Shown in pieces: positions 17,015-29,306 of a stretch of 64,000 nucleotides of DNA. The position numbers and the translations under genes were made by a program. A model generated the notes under the pieces. It did no database searches and was not told the DNA's origin. It saw only the letters and a program-made list of their open reading frames with translations. Source of the stretch: Asanoa ferruginea (GTDB lineage: Bacteria > Actinomycetota > Actinomycetes > Mycobacteriales > Micromonosporaceae); NCBI RefSeq assembly GCF_003387075.1, contig NZ_QUMQ01000001.1, positions 7,006,001 through 7,070,000 of the forward strand, in the 5' to 3' direction. The stretch's first letter is position 1; each line of letters begins with the position of its first letter.

Positions 17015-17443
17015 GTGGGTCGGATACGTGAGTGGCTGGCCCGCTATGCCCCGGCCGAGGCCGCCGGCATCACCGGCGCACTGCTCGCCGCGGCCGCCGT
17101 CGACTCACCCGAGGCCGCCGCCGTCGCCGGCACGATCGGCGAGACCATCGGCTTCTACACGATGATCTTCGTGCGCGACCTGCGCGCCGGGAACCGCCCC
17201 GGCCGGGTGGTCCGCGACATGGTCGTCGAGTTCGGCCCGGCCGAGGTGCTCGACACCCTGCTGGTCCGCCCGGGCGCGATGTATCTCGCGACCCGCGCCC
17301 TGGGCACCGCGACCAGCGGCGTCGTCGCCGGCAAGCTGGCCGCTGACGCGGTTTTCTACACCATCGCGATCATCGGGTACGAGCTGCGCCGCCAGCGTGT
17401 CGACGCATCGAAGGACTTGACTGGTCAGCAACCGCCTGGCTAG
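17015..17443 (+). CDS. Small alanine-rich membrane-associated protein
   Basis: A 142-residue protein with GTG start and two or three weak hydrophobic helices (ITGALLAAAAVDSP, LGTATSGVVAGKLAADAVFY). The central VRDMVVEFGPAEVLDTLLVR is reminiscent of uncharacterised actinobacterial membrane proteins but I cannot name a family. No catalytic motif is visible. The promoter of the next gene lies in its last codons. Confidence 0.55.
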   Translation: MGRIREWLARYAPAEAAGITGALLAAAAVDSPEAAAVAGTIGETIGFYTMIFVRDLRAGNRPGRVVRDMVVEFGPAEVLDTLLVRPGAMYLATRALGTATSGVVAGKLAADAVFYTIAIIGYELRRQRVDASKDLTGQQPPG

Positions 17444-17446
17444 CGT
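17417..17446 (+). promoter_or_regulatory. Promoter of the small secreted protein gene
   Basis: TTGACT (17417-17422) and TAGCGT (17441-17446) are 18 bp apart, inside and just after the end of the preceding gene. Transcription would start near 17453, leaving a short leader with GGAGGG ahead of the ATG at 17488. Confidence 0.55.
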
Positions 17447-17487
17447 CCATTCCGGACTTTGAAGCTTCCACGGGGGAGGGCTCCACC

Positions 17488-17727
17488 ATGTCGCTGCGCA
17501 CCAACGCTGTCCGGCTGGCCGTCGTCGGGGCGGTCGCCGCCGCCATCACCGGGATCGCCGCCGCGCCCTCGCAGGCCGGCATCTACACCTGGCAACGCCA
17601 GGGCAGCTACGCCAGCAACGCCGACTGCGTCGCCGCCGGCAGCGCGGCGGTCCGCACCAGCGAGGCCGACGCCTACCGCTGCAGCGGGGCCGCCGGCACC
17701 GAGCTCTACCTCGGCTTCATCTGGTAG
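17488..17727 (+). CDS. Small secreted protein
   Basis: A 79-residue precursor. Residues 1-30 form a Sec signal peptide (LRTNAVRLAVVGAVAAAIT, then PSQA as a cleavage site), leaving a mature peptide of about 49 residues starting GIYTWQRQGSY. The mature part has two cysteines that could form one disulfide, three tyrosines and two tryptophans, and no charged cluster. A strong ribosome-binding site (GGAGGG) and a readable promoter precede it. It resembles small secreted proteins of Streptomyces and relatives with no known role. Confidence 0.75.
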   Translation: MSLRTNAVRLAVVGAVAAAITGIAAAPSQAGIYTWQRQGSYASNADCVAAGSAAVRTSEADAYRCSGAAGTELYLGFIW

Positions 17728-17738
17728 CTTCCCGGCGC

Positions 17739-18572
17739 GTGACCGACTACCGCACCGTCAACCAGGCCAACTGGGACGAGCGGGCGCCCGCGCACGCCGC
17801 GTCGCCCGACTACTCGCTCGCCGAGTTCGGCGCCGACCCGGCGTTCCTCAGCCGCGACGTCCGCTTCGACCTGCCCCGCCTCGGTGACGTGCGCGGCCTG
17901 CGCGGCGTCCACCTCCAGTGCCACATCGGCACCGACACCATCTCGCTGTCGCGGCTGGGCGCCCGGATGACCGGCCTCGACTTCTCGACCGCGTCGATCG
18001 CCGAGGCGCGCAAGCTCGCCGAGCGGCTCGGCGACCCGACGGAGTTCGTCGAGTCCGACGTCTACGCCGCTGCCGACGTACTCCCGAATGAGTCTTTCGA
18101 TCTGGTCTTCACCGGGATCGGCGCGCTCTGCTGGCTGCCGTCGGTGCAGCGGTGGGCGCAGGTGGTGGCTCGGCTGCTCAAGCCCGGCGGCCGGCTGTTC
18201 ATCCGCGAGGGGCACCCGGTGCTCTGGTCGATCGACGACGCGCGGGCCGACGGCGCTGACCTGGTGATCCGCTATCCCTACTTCGAGACCGCCGATCCGC
18301 TGGTCTACGTCGAGGGCGGCACCTACGTCGAGACCGACGCCGTGTTCACCGAGAACGAGACGCACAGCTGGAACCACGGGCTCGGCGAGATCGTGACCGC
18401 CCTGTTCGACCACGGGCTGCGGTTGACCATGCTGGTCGAGCACGACAGCGCGCCGTGGGAGGGTCTGCCGGGCCGGATGGTCCGCGGCGACGACCTCGAG
18501 TGGCGGCTGACCGAGGGTCGCGCGCGCGTTCCGCTCACCTACACGCTCCAAGCGGTAAAGATGGGTGGGTGA
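17739..18572 (+). CDS. Class I SAM-dependent methyltransferase
   Basis: A 277-residue methyltransferase. Motif I is [20 protein letters not shown], followed by the acidic strand GLDFSTASI, and [14 protein letters not shown] is the post-core region; [17 protein letters not shown] is the usual late strand. The GTG start lies 8 nt after TAGCTT, suggesting a leaderless message. Its substrate is not evident. The alcohol dehydrogenase start overlaps its stop (GTGA), so the two form an operon. Confidence 0.88.
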   Translation: MTDYRTVNQANWDERAPAHAASPDYSLAEFGADPAFLSRDVRFDLPRLGDVRGLRGVHLQCHIGTDTISLSRLGARMTGLDFSTASIAEARKLAERLGDPTEFVESDVYAAADVLPNESFDLVFTGIGALCWLPSVQRWAQVVARLLKPGGRLFIREGHPVLWSIDDARADGADLVIRYPYFETADPLVYVEGGTYVETDAVFTENETHSWNHGLGEIVTALFDHGLRLTMLVEHDSAPWEGLPGRMVRGDDLEWRLTEGRARVPLTYTLQAVKMGG

Positions 18573-19588
18573 CCGACCTACCGCAGACGATGACCGCCTG
18601 GCAGGTGGTCGACCCGGGCCCGCTCGACACCCACCCGCTGCGCCGGGTCGAGCTGCCGGTGCCGGTCCCCGAGCCCGACGAGGTGCTGCTCAAGGTCGAG
18701 GCGTGCGCGGTCTGCCGCACCGACCTGCACGTCGCCGAGGGCGACCTGCCGCCGCACCGCAGCCCGGTGGTGCCCGGGCACGAGATCGTCGGCCGGGTCG
18801 TCGCGCGCGGCTCCGGCGCCACCGTCTACTCGCTCGGCGACCGGGTCGGCGTGCCCTGGCTGCGGCACACCGACACCACCTGCGTCTACTGCCGGCGCGG
18901 CACGGAGAACCTCTGCCCGGCGTCGCGCTACACCGGCTGGGACGCCGACGGCGGCTACGCCGAATACGCGGCCGCGCCGCAGGACTACGTCTACCCGCTG
19001 CCGGCCGACCGCGACCCGCGGGAACTGGCGCCGCTGCTGTGCGCCGGCATCATCGGCTACCGGGCGCTGCTGCGCGCCGAACTGCCGCCGGGCGGCGCGC
19101 TGGGCATCTACGGCTTCGGCGGGTCGGCCCACCTGATCGCCCAGGTCGCCATCGCGCAGGGCGCCACGGTGCACGTGATGACGCGGTCGATGGCGGCGCA
19201 GCGGCTGGCGCTGGAGTTGGGCGCCACTACGGCGGGTGGCGACCACGACCGCCCGCCGGAGAAACTGGCCGCGGCGATCCTGTTCGCACCGGTCGGCACG
19301 CTGGTGCCGGTCGCGCTGGCCAACCTCGACCGGGGCGGGACGCTGGCGGTCGCCGGCATCCACCTGTCGGACATCCCGGTCCTGAACTACGACCAGCACC
19401 TCTTCGAGGAGCGAACGCTGCGCAGCGTCACCGCCAACACCCGCGCCGACGGCCGGGCGTTCCTGGCCGAGGCGCTGCGCCACCCGCCGATCGTGCACCG
19501 GCAGGACTATCCACTGGCCGAGGCCGACCGCGCGCTGGCCGACCTGGCCAGCGACCGCGTCGACGGCGTGGCGGTGCTGGTGCCCTAG
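18569..19588 (+). CDS. Zinc-dependent alcohol dehydrogenase
   Basis: A 339-residue medium-chain dehydrogenase. The catalytic zinc ligands are CRTDLH and the GHE of [10 protein letters not shown]; the structural zinc loop is present but reads [12 protein letters not shown]. The NAD-binding Rossmann turn is [14 protein letters not shown]. The start GTG at 18569 overlaps the methyltransferase stop. It resembles the AdhA-like branch of zinc alcohol dehydrogenases, which oxidise primary alcohols or reduce aldehydes. The coupling to a methyltransferase is unexplained. Confidence 0.9.
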   Translation: MTDLPQTMTAWQVVDPGPLDTHPLRRVELPVPVPEPDEVLLKVEACAVCRTDLHVAEGDLPPHRSPVVPGHEIVGRVVARGSGATVYSLGDRVGVPWLRHTDTTCVYCRRGTENLCPASRYTGWDADGGYAEYAAAPQDYVYPLPADRDPRELAPLLCAGIIGYRALLRAELPPGGALGIYGFGGSAHLIAQVAIAQGATVHVMTRSMAAQRLALELGATTAGGDHDRPPEKLAAAILFAPVGTLVPVALANLDRGGTLAVAGIHLSDIPVLNYDQHLFEERTLRSVTANTRADGRAFLAEALRHPPIVHRQDYPLAEADRALADLASDRVDGVAVLVP

Positions 19589-20152
19589 GTGTGGTGCCCG
19601 CGAGGTTGCTCCAAATGGCGATGGGCGCAACGTGGCCGGTGGTCCTCTCGTCGCCGGCGGGACTCGCGGCGGGCGTCCTGGTCCGTGGTTCCCAGTTGGT
19701 GTTACGCATCTCGATTGGCACTTCGGTGTAGCTCTCACCACCCGCGACGGCGCATATGTGATCGGACTAGTTGATGCAGCGGCAACCGCCGGCGGCAATC
19801 TTATTGCCGGTGGAATGGGTTGGTCGGGTGTGGTCTTTGCTTGAACCTTCGGAGTATGTTCCGCCATCCGTGACGACGTGTTTTCCGTCGGGCTGGTCGA
19901 TGCCGTGGCGGGCGACTGGGGCGATCCTTCCGCCTGTGGGCCGGGGCGGTTTGTCTCGGTCGGTGTGCGGGAGTCGCTGTCAGCGTCAGGTATGCGACGT
20001 AGACGTTCGGCGTGGCGCCGCGTCAAGCCCCAGGCGCGATGGCGTTGGTGCTCGCGGCGGAACTCCTCGCTTGCGGGTGAGTAATTGCGGGCTGCGGTGC
20101 GGTCGCGCATGACGGCGAGCTCTTTGGTGGTGAAGAATTGGAGCTGCCGCAT
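19589..20152 (-). pseudogene. Repeat-family small helical protein lacking a stop codon
   Basis: From an ATG at 20152 the minus strand encodes a convincing segment of about 55 residues: MRQLQFFTTKELAVMRDRTA, then YSPASEEFRREHQRHRAWGL and RRHAERLRRI. It is highly charged and helical and recalls a family of small repeated proteins in Micromonosporaceae (recollection, unverified). No in-frame stop occurs until far inside the alcohol dehydrogenase gene antisense, and the following residues are low-complexity Thr/Ser/Pro-rich and translate the duplicated DNA described nearby. The right-hand half is thus probably decayed or the original stop lost; the lower coordinate is arbitrary. No ribosome-binding site is visible. 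Confidence 0.4.
19713..19950. repeat. Diverged tandem duplication in the adh-glgM gap
   Basis: Two segments of roughly 110 bp, about 19713-19828 and 19847-19950, align with common blocks such as CTTCGG, CCGYGACG and GTYGATGC, at perhaps two-thirds identity. They lie in a 680-bp gap (19589-20270) of noticeably lower GC than the flanking genes. Apart from the helical ORF on the minus strand, nothing in the gap looks coding. Confidence 0.5.
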
Positions 20153-20270
20153 ACATCAATTGTCGCCTATCACAAGCGGAATCTCTGCCCTGCCCGGGGC
20201 TTTCGATTATGCAAAATCAATGGCGCGGAAAATAAGGCCCGGCGCGGCGGCCGGCCGTCCTCGACGACTC

Positions 20271-21464
20271 CTAGTGCAACACCGACTCGTAGACGGCCAT
20301 CGTCCGCTCAGCGATCGAGGCCCAGGAGAAGTGGGTCACCGCCCGTTCGCGGCCGGCCATGCCCATTTGTTTTGCCCGCTCCGGGTCGCCGAGCAGGGCG
20401 TTGATGGCGGACGCCAGGTCGGCGACGAAGCGGTCCGGGTCGAGGGGCGTGCCGGTGCCGTCGGTGGCCTGGTCGATCGGCACCAGCACGCCGGTCGCGC
20501 CGTCGTCGACGACCTCGGGGATGCCGCCGGTCGCGGTCGCCACCACGGCGGTCTCGCAGGCCATCGCCTCCAGGTTGACGATGCCCATCGGCTCGTAGAT
20601 CGACGGGCAGACGAACACCGTGCTGTGCGTCAGCAGCTGGATCACGTCTGGCTTGGGCAGCATCTCGGGCACCCAGAAGATCCGGTCGTGCCGCTGGCGC
20701 AGCTCGTCGACCAGGTCGCGCACCTCGGCGGCGATCTCCGGGGTGTCGGGCGCGCCGGCGAGCAGCACGAGTTGCGCGTCGGCCGGCAGGTCGCGGGCCG
20801 CGCGCAGGAGGTAGGGCAGGCCCTTCTGCCGGGTGATCCGGCCGACGAAGATCGCGGTCGGGCGGCCCGGGTCGGCGCCGATCCTCGCCCAGACACCGGT
20901 TGACGGATCGGGCTGGTATTGCAGCGTGTCGATGCCGTTGTGCACTACGCGTACCCGATCAGGGTTGACTGCGTGGTAGGCGGTGAGCACGTCGCGGCGC
21001 ATCCCCTCGGAGACCGCGATGACCGCGTCGGCGGCCTCGATCGCGGTGCGCTCGGCCCACGACGAGAGCCGGTAGCCGCCGCCGAGTTGCTCGGCCTTCC
21101 AGGGGCGCAACGGCTCGAGGCTGTGCGTGGTCACCACGTGCGGCACGCCGTGCAGCAGCTTGGCGACGTGGCCGGCCAGGTTGGCATACCAGGTGTGGCT
21201 GTGCAGCACGTCGGTGCCCGCGGTGCCGGCCGCCATCTCCAGGTCGACGCCGAGCGTACGCAGCGCCGGGTTGGCGTCCTTGAGCCCGGGCGGATCGGGA
21301 TAGGCGGTGACCCCCGGCTCGGACCGCGGAGCCCCGAACGCGTGCACCCTTACGTCGGCGAGTCGCCGCAGGTCACGAGCCAGATATTCCAGGTGTACGC
21401 CAGCGCCGCCATAGACCTCGGGCGGGTATTCCCGGGTGAGGAGGTCGACTCGAATCCTGTCCAC
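20271..21464 (-). CDS. glgM: ADP-glucose-dependent glycosyltransferase (GlgM / actinobacterial GlgA)
   Basis: A 397-residue GT4-family transferase. REYPPEVYGGAGVHLEYLAR is the glycine-rich donor/acceptor loop, VFVGRITRQKGLPYLLRAAR the linker into the C-terminal Rossmann domain, and SIYEPMGIVNLEAMACETAV the E-x7-E sugar-nucleotide motif. The short actinobacterial version (about 390 residues) is known in mycobacteria to form maltose-1-phosphate from ADP-glucose and glucose-1-phosphate, feeding GlgE. The GTG at 21464 lies 7 nt after a minus-strand TAAGGT, so the message is leaderless. Its divergent pairing with glgC mirrors mycobacterial genomes. Confidence 0.92.
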   Translation of the reverse strand: MDRIRVDLLTREYPPEVYGGAGVHLEYLARDLRRLADVRVHAFGAPRSEPGVTAYPDPPGLKDANPALRTLGVDLEMAAGTAGTDVLHSHTWYANLAGHVAKLLHGVPHVVTTHSLEPLRPWKAEQLGGGYRLSSWAERTAIEAADAVIAVSEGMRRDVLTAYHAVNPDRVRVVHNGIDTLQYQPDPSTGVWARIGADPGRPTAIFVGRITRQKGLPYLLRAARDLPADAQLVLLAGAPDTPEIAAEVRDLVDELRQRHDRIFWVPEMLPKPDVIQLLTHSTVFVCPSIYEPMGIVNLEAMACETAVVATATGGIPEVVDDGATGVLVPIDQATDGTGTPLDPDRFVADLASAINALLGDPERAKQMGMAGRERAVTHFSWASIAERTMAVYESVLH

Positions 21465-21556
21465 ACCGGAAACCTTAGGTGCCCGGACCGGAAACTGCGT
21501 TGGGACGGGGCGCCCCTCCGCTGGTGCCGGAAGCCGACGGTGGCTAGCGTCTGCTC

Positions 21557-22789
21557 ATGGCACCCAAAGTCCTCGCGATGGTTCTCGCTGGCGGCGAGGG
21601 CAAACGCCTGATGCCACTGACCGCAGACCGGGCCAAACCGGGCGTCCCGTTCGGCGGCATCTATCGGATGATCGACTTCGTCCTCTCCAACCTGGCGAAC
21701 GCCGGCTATCTGAAGATGGTCGTGCTGACCCAATACAAGTCGCATTCGCTCGACCGGCACATCACCAAGACCTGGCGGATGTCCAACCTGCTGGGCAACT
21801 ACGTCGCTCCGGTGCCGGCACAGCAGCGGCTCGGTCCCCGCTGGTTCGCGGGCTCGGCCGACGCGATCTACCAGAGCCTCAACCTGATCCACGACGAGAA
21901 GCCCGAGTACGTGATCGTGTTCGGCGCCGACCACATCTACCGGATGGACCCGGCCCAGATGGTCGCCCAACACATCGAGTCGGGCGCCGACGTGACCGTC
22001 GCCGGCATCCGGCAGCCGATCGCGATGGCCGACCAGTTCGGCGTCATCGAGGTCGCCGGCGACGGCCGCCGGATCCAGGCGTTCCGCGAGAAGCCCACCG
22101 ACGCCCGCGGCCTGCCGGACGCGCCCGACCAGATCTTCGCCTCGATGGGCAACTACGTGTTCCGGGCCGACGCGCTGATCGACGCGGTCACCCGCGACGC
22201 GCAGAACCCGTCGAGCAAGCACGACATGGGCGGCAACATCATCCCGATGATGGTCGAGAAGCAGAGCGCCAACGTGTACGACTTCGCCGACAACGTCGTG
22301 CCCGGCAGCACCGACCGCGACCGGGGTTACTGGCGCGACGTCGGGACGCTCGACTCGTTCTACGAGGCGCACATGGACCTGATCGCCATCCACCCGGTGT
22401 TCAACCTCTACAACTTCGAGTGGCCGATCTACACCGACTACAACCCGTGGCCGCCGGCCAAGTTCGTGCACGGCTGGCAGGAGCGGGTCGGCCGGGCGGT
22501 CGGCTCGATGGTCTCGCCCGGCGCGGTGATCTCCGGGTCGCTGGTGGAAAACTCGGTGGTATCCCCCAACGTCAAGGTCCACTCGTGGTCACACGTGTCC
22601 GGCTCGGTCCTGATGGAGGGCGTCGACATCGGCCGCCACGCGGTCGTTCGCAACGCGATCCTGGACAAGAACGTGGTGGTCCCCGAGGGGGCGGAGATCG
22701 GGGTTGACCTGGAGCGCGACCGCCGCCGTTTCACGGTCTCCGACAACGGCATCGTGGTGATCGGCAAGGGCCAGCGGGTCGACGCCTGA
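21557..22789 (+). CDS. glgC: Glucose-1-phosphate adenylyltransferase
   Basis: A 410-residue ADP-glucose pyrophosphorylase, the committed step of bacterial alpha-glucan synthesis (glucose-1-phosphate + ATP to ADP-glucose). [20 protein letters not shown] is the nucleotide-binding loop with the regulatory lysine region, [10 protein letters not shown] the catalytic Asp region, and the C-terminus is the left-handed beta-helix with hexapeptide repeats. TAGCGT lies 6 nt before the ATG at 21557, giving a leaderless transcript divergent from glgM across 92 bp. Length is normal for the family. Confidence 0.96.
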   Translation: MAPKVLAMVLAGGEGKRLMPLTADRAKPGVPFGGIYRMIDFVLSNLANAGYLKMVVLTQYKSHSLDRHITKTWRMSNLLGNYVAPVPAQQRLGPRWFAGSADAIYQSLNLIHDEKPEYVIVFGADHIYRMDPAQMVAQHIESGADVTVAGIRQPIAMADQFGVIEVAGDGRRIQAFREKPTDARGLPDAPDQIFASMGNYVFRADALIDAVTRDAQNPSSKHDMGGNIIPMMVEKQSANVYDFADNVVPGSTDRDRGYWRDVGTLDSFYEAHMDLIAIHPVFNLYNFEWPIYTDYNPWPPAKFVHGWQERVGRAVGSMVSPGAVISGSLVENSVVSPNVKVHSWSHVSGSVLMEGVDIGRHAVVRNAILDKNVVVPEGAEIGVDLERDRRRFTVSDNGIVVIGKGQRVDA

Positions 22790-22862
22790 CCGAACCCGAC
22801 AACCGCGAACAATCCTCGTCCTCGACGCGACGGCGGCCGGAGACCCGACTACGGTGGAGATC

Positions 22863-26081
<3,219 letters not shown>

Positions 26082-26130
26082 GGGCGATGGACCGCGCCGG
26101 GCGGCGCGGGGTGAGGTAGGGAATGACCTG

Positions 26131-28236
26131 ATGATGGACGAGTTGATCTCCGGTGCGGTGCACGATCCGCACGCGACACTCGGCGCGCATCCGCGCGACG
26201 GGCGCACCACCATCCGGACGTTGCGCCGTGGCGCCGACTCGGTCTCCGTCGTGGTCGGCGACGAGAGCCACCCGGCGACCCGCGTACACCCGGAAGGGAT
26301 CTTCGAGGTCACCGTCCCCGGCGAGGTCTTCGACTATCGGATCGACGCCGACGGGCGGCAGCACGACGACCCCTACCGGCACGGCCCGACGATCGGCGAG
26401 ATCGACCTGCACCTGATCAACGAAGGCCGGCACGAGCGGCTCTGGGAGGCGCTCGGCGCGCACGCCCGCGACGGTGGCGTCTCGTTCACCGTGTGGGCAC
26501 CGAGCGCGCAGGGCGTGCGGGTGATCGGCGACTTCAGCGGTTGGGGGCCGCACGACGGCTGGCCGATGCGGTCGATGGGCAGCAGTGGCGTCTGGGAGAT
26601 CTTCGTGCCCGGCGCCGGGGTGGGCAACCGCTACAAGTTCCGGATCCTGGGCCGCGACGGTGTCTGGCGCGAGAAGGCCGACCCGCTGGCCCGGCGCACC
26701 GAGATCCCGCCGCGCACGGCGTCGGTCGTCGACGAATCGTCCTACGACTGGAAAGACGCGGAGTGGATGACCCGCCGGGTGGCGGCAAAGCCGCACCAGG
26801 AGGCGATGAGCGTCTACGAGGTGCACCTCGGCTCGTGGCGGCCCGGCCTCAGCTATCGCGACCTCGCCGACCAGCTCACCGACTACGTCGTCGAGATGGG
26901 CTTCACCCACGTCGAGTTCCTGCCGGTGATGGAACACCCGTTCGGCGGCTCGTGGGGCTACCAGGTCACCGGCTACTACGCGCCGACCGCCCGGTTCGGC
27001 GACCCCGACGACTTCCGCTATCTGGTCGACCGGCTGCACCAGTCGGGGATCGGGGTGCTGCTCGACTGGGTGCCGGCGCACTTCCCGCGCGACGAGTGGG
27101 CGCTGGCCCGGTTCGACGGCACGCCGCTCTACGAGCACGGCGACTGGCGCAGGGGCGAACACCCCGACTGGGGTACGTACATCTTCGACTACGGGCGCCG
27201 CGAGGTGCGCAACTTCCTGGTCGCCAACGCGCTCTACTGGTGCGCCGAGTTCCACATCGACGGCCTGCGGGTCGACGCGGTCGCGTCGATGCTCTACCTC
27301 GACTATTCGCGCCAGGACGGGCAGTGGGAGCCCAACCAGTATGGCGGCCGGGAGAACCTCGACGCGATCGGCTTCCTCCAGGAGACCAACGCGACCGTCT
27401 ACAAGCACCACCCCGGCGTCGTGATGATCGCGGAGGAGTCGACCGCCTATCCCGGCGTCACCTGGCCCACCTCGGGCGGGGGCCTCGGCTTCGGCTTCAA
27501 ATGGAACATGGGATGGATGCACGACACGCTCCTCTACGCGTCGAAGGAGCCCATCCACCGGCAATACCACCACAACCAGGTGACCTTCTCGATGGTGTAC
27601 GCGTGGAGCGAGAACTACGTGCTGCCCATCTCGCACGACGAGGTCGTACACGGTAAGCGCTCGCTGCTTTCCAAGATGCCCGGCGACCTGTGGCAGCGGC
27701 TGGCCAACGTGCGGGCGCTGCTCGCGTTCATGTGGGCGCATCCGGGCAAGCAGCTGCTGTTCATGGGCTGCGAGCTCGGTGACGACGAGGAGTGGAACGA
27801 GGAGCGGGGCCTCAACTGGTCGCTGCCGTCGGACCCGCAGCGCTCCGGCCTCCAGCGGATGGTGCGCGACATCAACGCGATCTACCGTGGCGCGCCCGAG
27901 CTGTGGTCGCAGGACACCACTCCGGCCGGCTTCCGCTGGATCGTCTCCGACGACGCGGCCAACAACACGCTGGCGTTCATCCGGCTCGCGCCGGACGGCT
28001 CGCCGCTGGTCTGCGTGGTCAACTTCGCGGCCGTCCCGCACGAGAACTACCGGATAGGGCTGCCGCGCGCCGGCGCCTGGACCGAGGTGCTCAACACCGA
28101 CGCGGCCGACTACGGCGGCTCGGGTGTCGGCAACCTCGGCGCGGTCCACACGGAAGACGTGCACTGGCACGGCATGCCGGCCTCGGCCCGGCTGCGGGTG
28201 CCGCCGCTCGGCGCGCTCTGGTTGCGGCCCGCGTGA
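26131..28236 (+). CDS. glgB: 1,4-alpha-glucan branching enzyme
   Basis: A 701-residue GH13_9 branching enzyme. An N-terminal beta-domain and CBM48 ([20 protein letters not shown]) precede the catalytic barrel; [11 protein letters not shown] carries the nucleophile Asp, [10 protein letters not shown] the acid/base Glu, and SHDEVVHGK the transition-state Asp. It introduces alpha-1,6 branches into the glucan made by GlgE. The ATG at 26131 follows GAGGTAGGG; a longer frame reading back into glgE is not used. It lies 49 bp after glgE and is the last gene of the glg operon, followed by a strong hairpin. Confidence 0.95.
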   Translation: MMDELISGAVHDPHATLGAHPRDGRTTIRTLRRGADSVSVVVGDESHPATRVHPEGIFEVTVPGEVFDYRIDADGRQHDDPYRHGPTIGEIDLHLINEGRHERLWEALGAHARDGGVSFTVWAPSAQGVRVIGDFSGWGPHDGWPMRSMGSSGVWEIFVPGAGVGNRYKFRILGRDGVWREKADPLARRTEIPPRTASVVDESSYDWKDAEWMTRRVAAKPHQEAMSVYEVHLGSWRPGLSYRDLADQLTDYVVEMGFTHVEFLPVMEHPFGGSWGYQVTGYYAPTARFGDPDDFRYLVDRLHQSGIGVLLDWVPAHFPRDEWALARFDGTPLYEHGDWRRGEHPDWGTYIFDYGRREVRNFLVANALYWCAEFHIDGLRVDAVASMLYLDYSRQDGQWEPNQYGGRENLDAIGFLQETNATVYKHHPGVVMIAEESTAYPGVTWPTSGGGLGFGFKWNMGWMHDTLLYASKEPIHRQYHHNQVTFSMVYAWSENYVLPISHDEVVHGKRSLLSKMPGDLWQRLANVRALLAFMWAHPGKQLLFMGCELGDDEEWNEERGLNWSLPSDPQRSGLQRMVRDINAIYRGAPELWSQDTTPAGFRWIVSDDAANNTLAFIRLAPDGSPLVCVVNFAAVPHENYRIGLPRAGAWTEVLNTDAADYGGSGVGNLGAVHTEDVHWHGMPASARLRVPPLGALWLRPA

Positions 28237-28243
28237 TTGAGGG

Positions 28244-28266
28244 TGGGGCCCCGCACCGGGGCCCCA
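28244..28266. terminator. Bidirectional terminator hairpin after glgB
   Basis: TGGGGCCCC and GGGGCCCCA form a 9-bp GC-only stem with a 5-base loop (GCACC), between the convergent glgB and SGNH hydrolase genes. Confidence 0.75.
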
Positions 28267-28272
28267 GCCCGA

Positions 28273-29127
28273 TCACCAGTTGAAGCCGGCCGCGTAGCTG
28301 GCCTGGGCGAGCGCGGCCTGGCCGGCCGCGTTGGGGTGGAAGTAGTCCCACCCGGAGACCTGGTTGAAGCTGAACGGGTAGTTGAACACGGCGTTGTCGT
28401 CGAAGTCGCAGTTGGGCCCGTAGGCCGCACAGGCGGCCGCGAGCTGCGCGTTGAAGTCGACGACCCGCTGCCGCACCCGGTCGCGCCGGGCGTTGTCGGC
28501 GGCCGAGGTCGAGGTCGGGCTGGCCAGCATCGACTTGCAGATGCCGAACAGCGACCAGGCAGTGCGGGCGGTGCCGCTGGTGCGGCCGACCTCCCAGAGC
28601 CGCTTGATGTCGGGGATGCTGATCACGGCGACCTTGGCGTTGGGCAGCCCGCTCTTGAGCGTGCCGAGCGCCGTGTCGATGAAGCCGCGGAAGGTGCCCA
28701 CGGCGGTCATCGACGACTCGGAACTGGTGCAGGCGTCGTTGGCACCGATCAGGATCGTCACGTACTGCGGGTTGCGCGACACGGTCGCGGTCGCCTGGCC
28801 GGGCATGTCGTCGGCCTTGGCGCCGGAGGCGGCCTGGTTGTAGTTCTTCCCGTTGATCGCGCTGTTCTTCGCGCGGATCCGCTGGTAGTGGCTGTTGATG
28901 CCGGAATCGGTGCCGGTGCTGAACGACCGCGACGTGCAGTCGAAGTAGAAGCCGCAGGCGTTGAAGCCGCGGGTGATCGAGTCACCCATGCTGGCCATCG
29001 ACGAGGGCGGCGGCCCGGGGTCGGCCTGGGCGGGCGAGCTGACCGCGAACAGCCCGGCGCCCACGCAGAGCGCGGACGAGGCGAGCAACGCGAACAGCCG
29101 GCGGTGGGGGGATGTGGTTGGGCTCAC
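28273..29127 (-). CDS. Secreted SGNH/GDSL hydrolase
   Basis: A 284-residue exported esterase/lipase. The GTG at 29127 follows GGGAGG. Residues 1-36 form a signal peptide (RRLFALLASSALCVGAGLFA, then SSPAQA). SGNH blocks are visible: SMGDSITRG (nucleophile Ser), a Gly in block II, GANDACT (block III Asn) and WDYFHPNAAG (catalytic Asp and His). Six or more cysteines in the mature part suggest disulfides, as in Streptomyces SGNH lipases. It probably deacylates lipids or acetylated polysaccharide outside the cell. Confidence 0.9.
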   Translation of the reverse strand: MSPTTSPHRRLFALLASSALCVGAGLFAVSSPAQADPGPPPSSMASMGDSITRGFNACGFYFDCTSRSFSTGTDSGINSHYQRIRAKNSAINGKNYNQAASGAKADDMPGQATATVSRNPQYVTILIGANDACTSSESSMTAVGTFRGFIDTALGTLKSGLPNAKVAVISIPDIKRLWEVGRTSGTARTAWSLFGICKSMLASPTSTSAADNARRDRVRQRVVDFNAQLAAACAAYGPNCDFDDNAVFNYPFSFNQVSGWDYFHPNAAGQAALAQASYAAGFNW

Positions 29128-29306
29128 GCGACCTCCCAAGGGAGCACGAGTTACCGCCGGGTAACGGCGAGTGCACGCACGTTAACTCGGTGTAAGATCG
29201 ATGACAATGGCTGCGTACGAGGTTTCGCCCCACCCGCAACGACAGCCTTCCCGCCCCGCGGCTCCTGCGGTGCGCGCCACGCCGCTGTGTTTGCGCAGGT
29301 CAGGCG

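Noticed and set aside
26131-26160. Longer glgB beginning at 25849
   Set aside because: That frame overlaps 230 bases of glgE; the family N-terminus and ribosome-binding site fit ATG 26131.
28091-28430. Alternative small frames across the glgB-SGNH junction
   Set aside because: They cross the terminator hairpin and the ends of two well-supported convergent genes.
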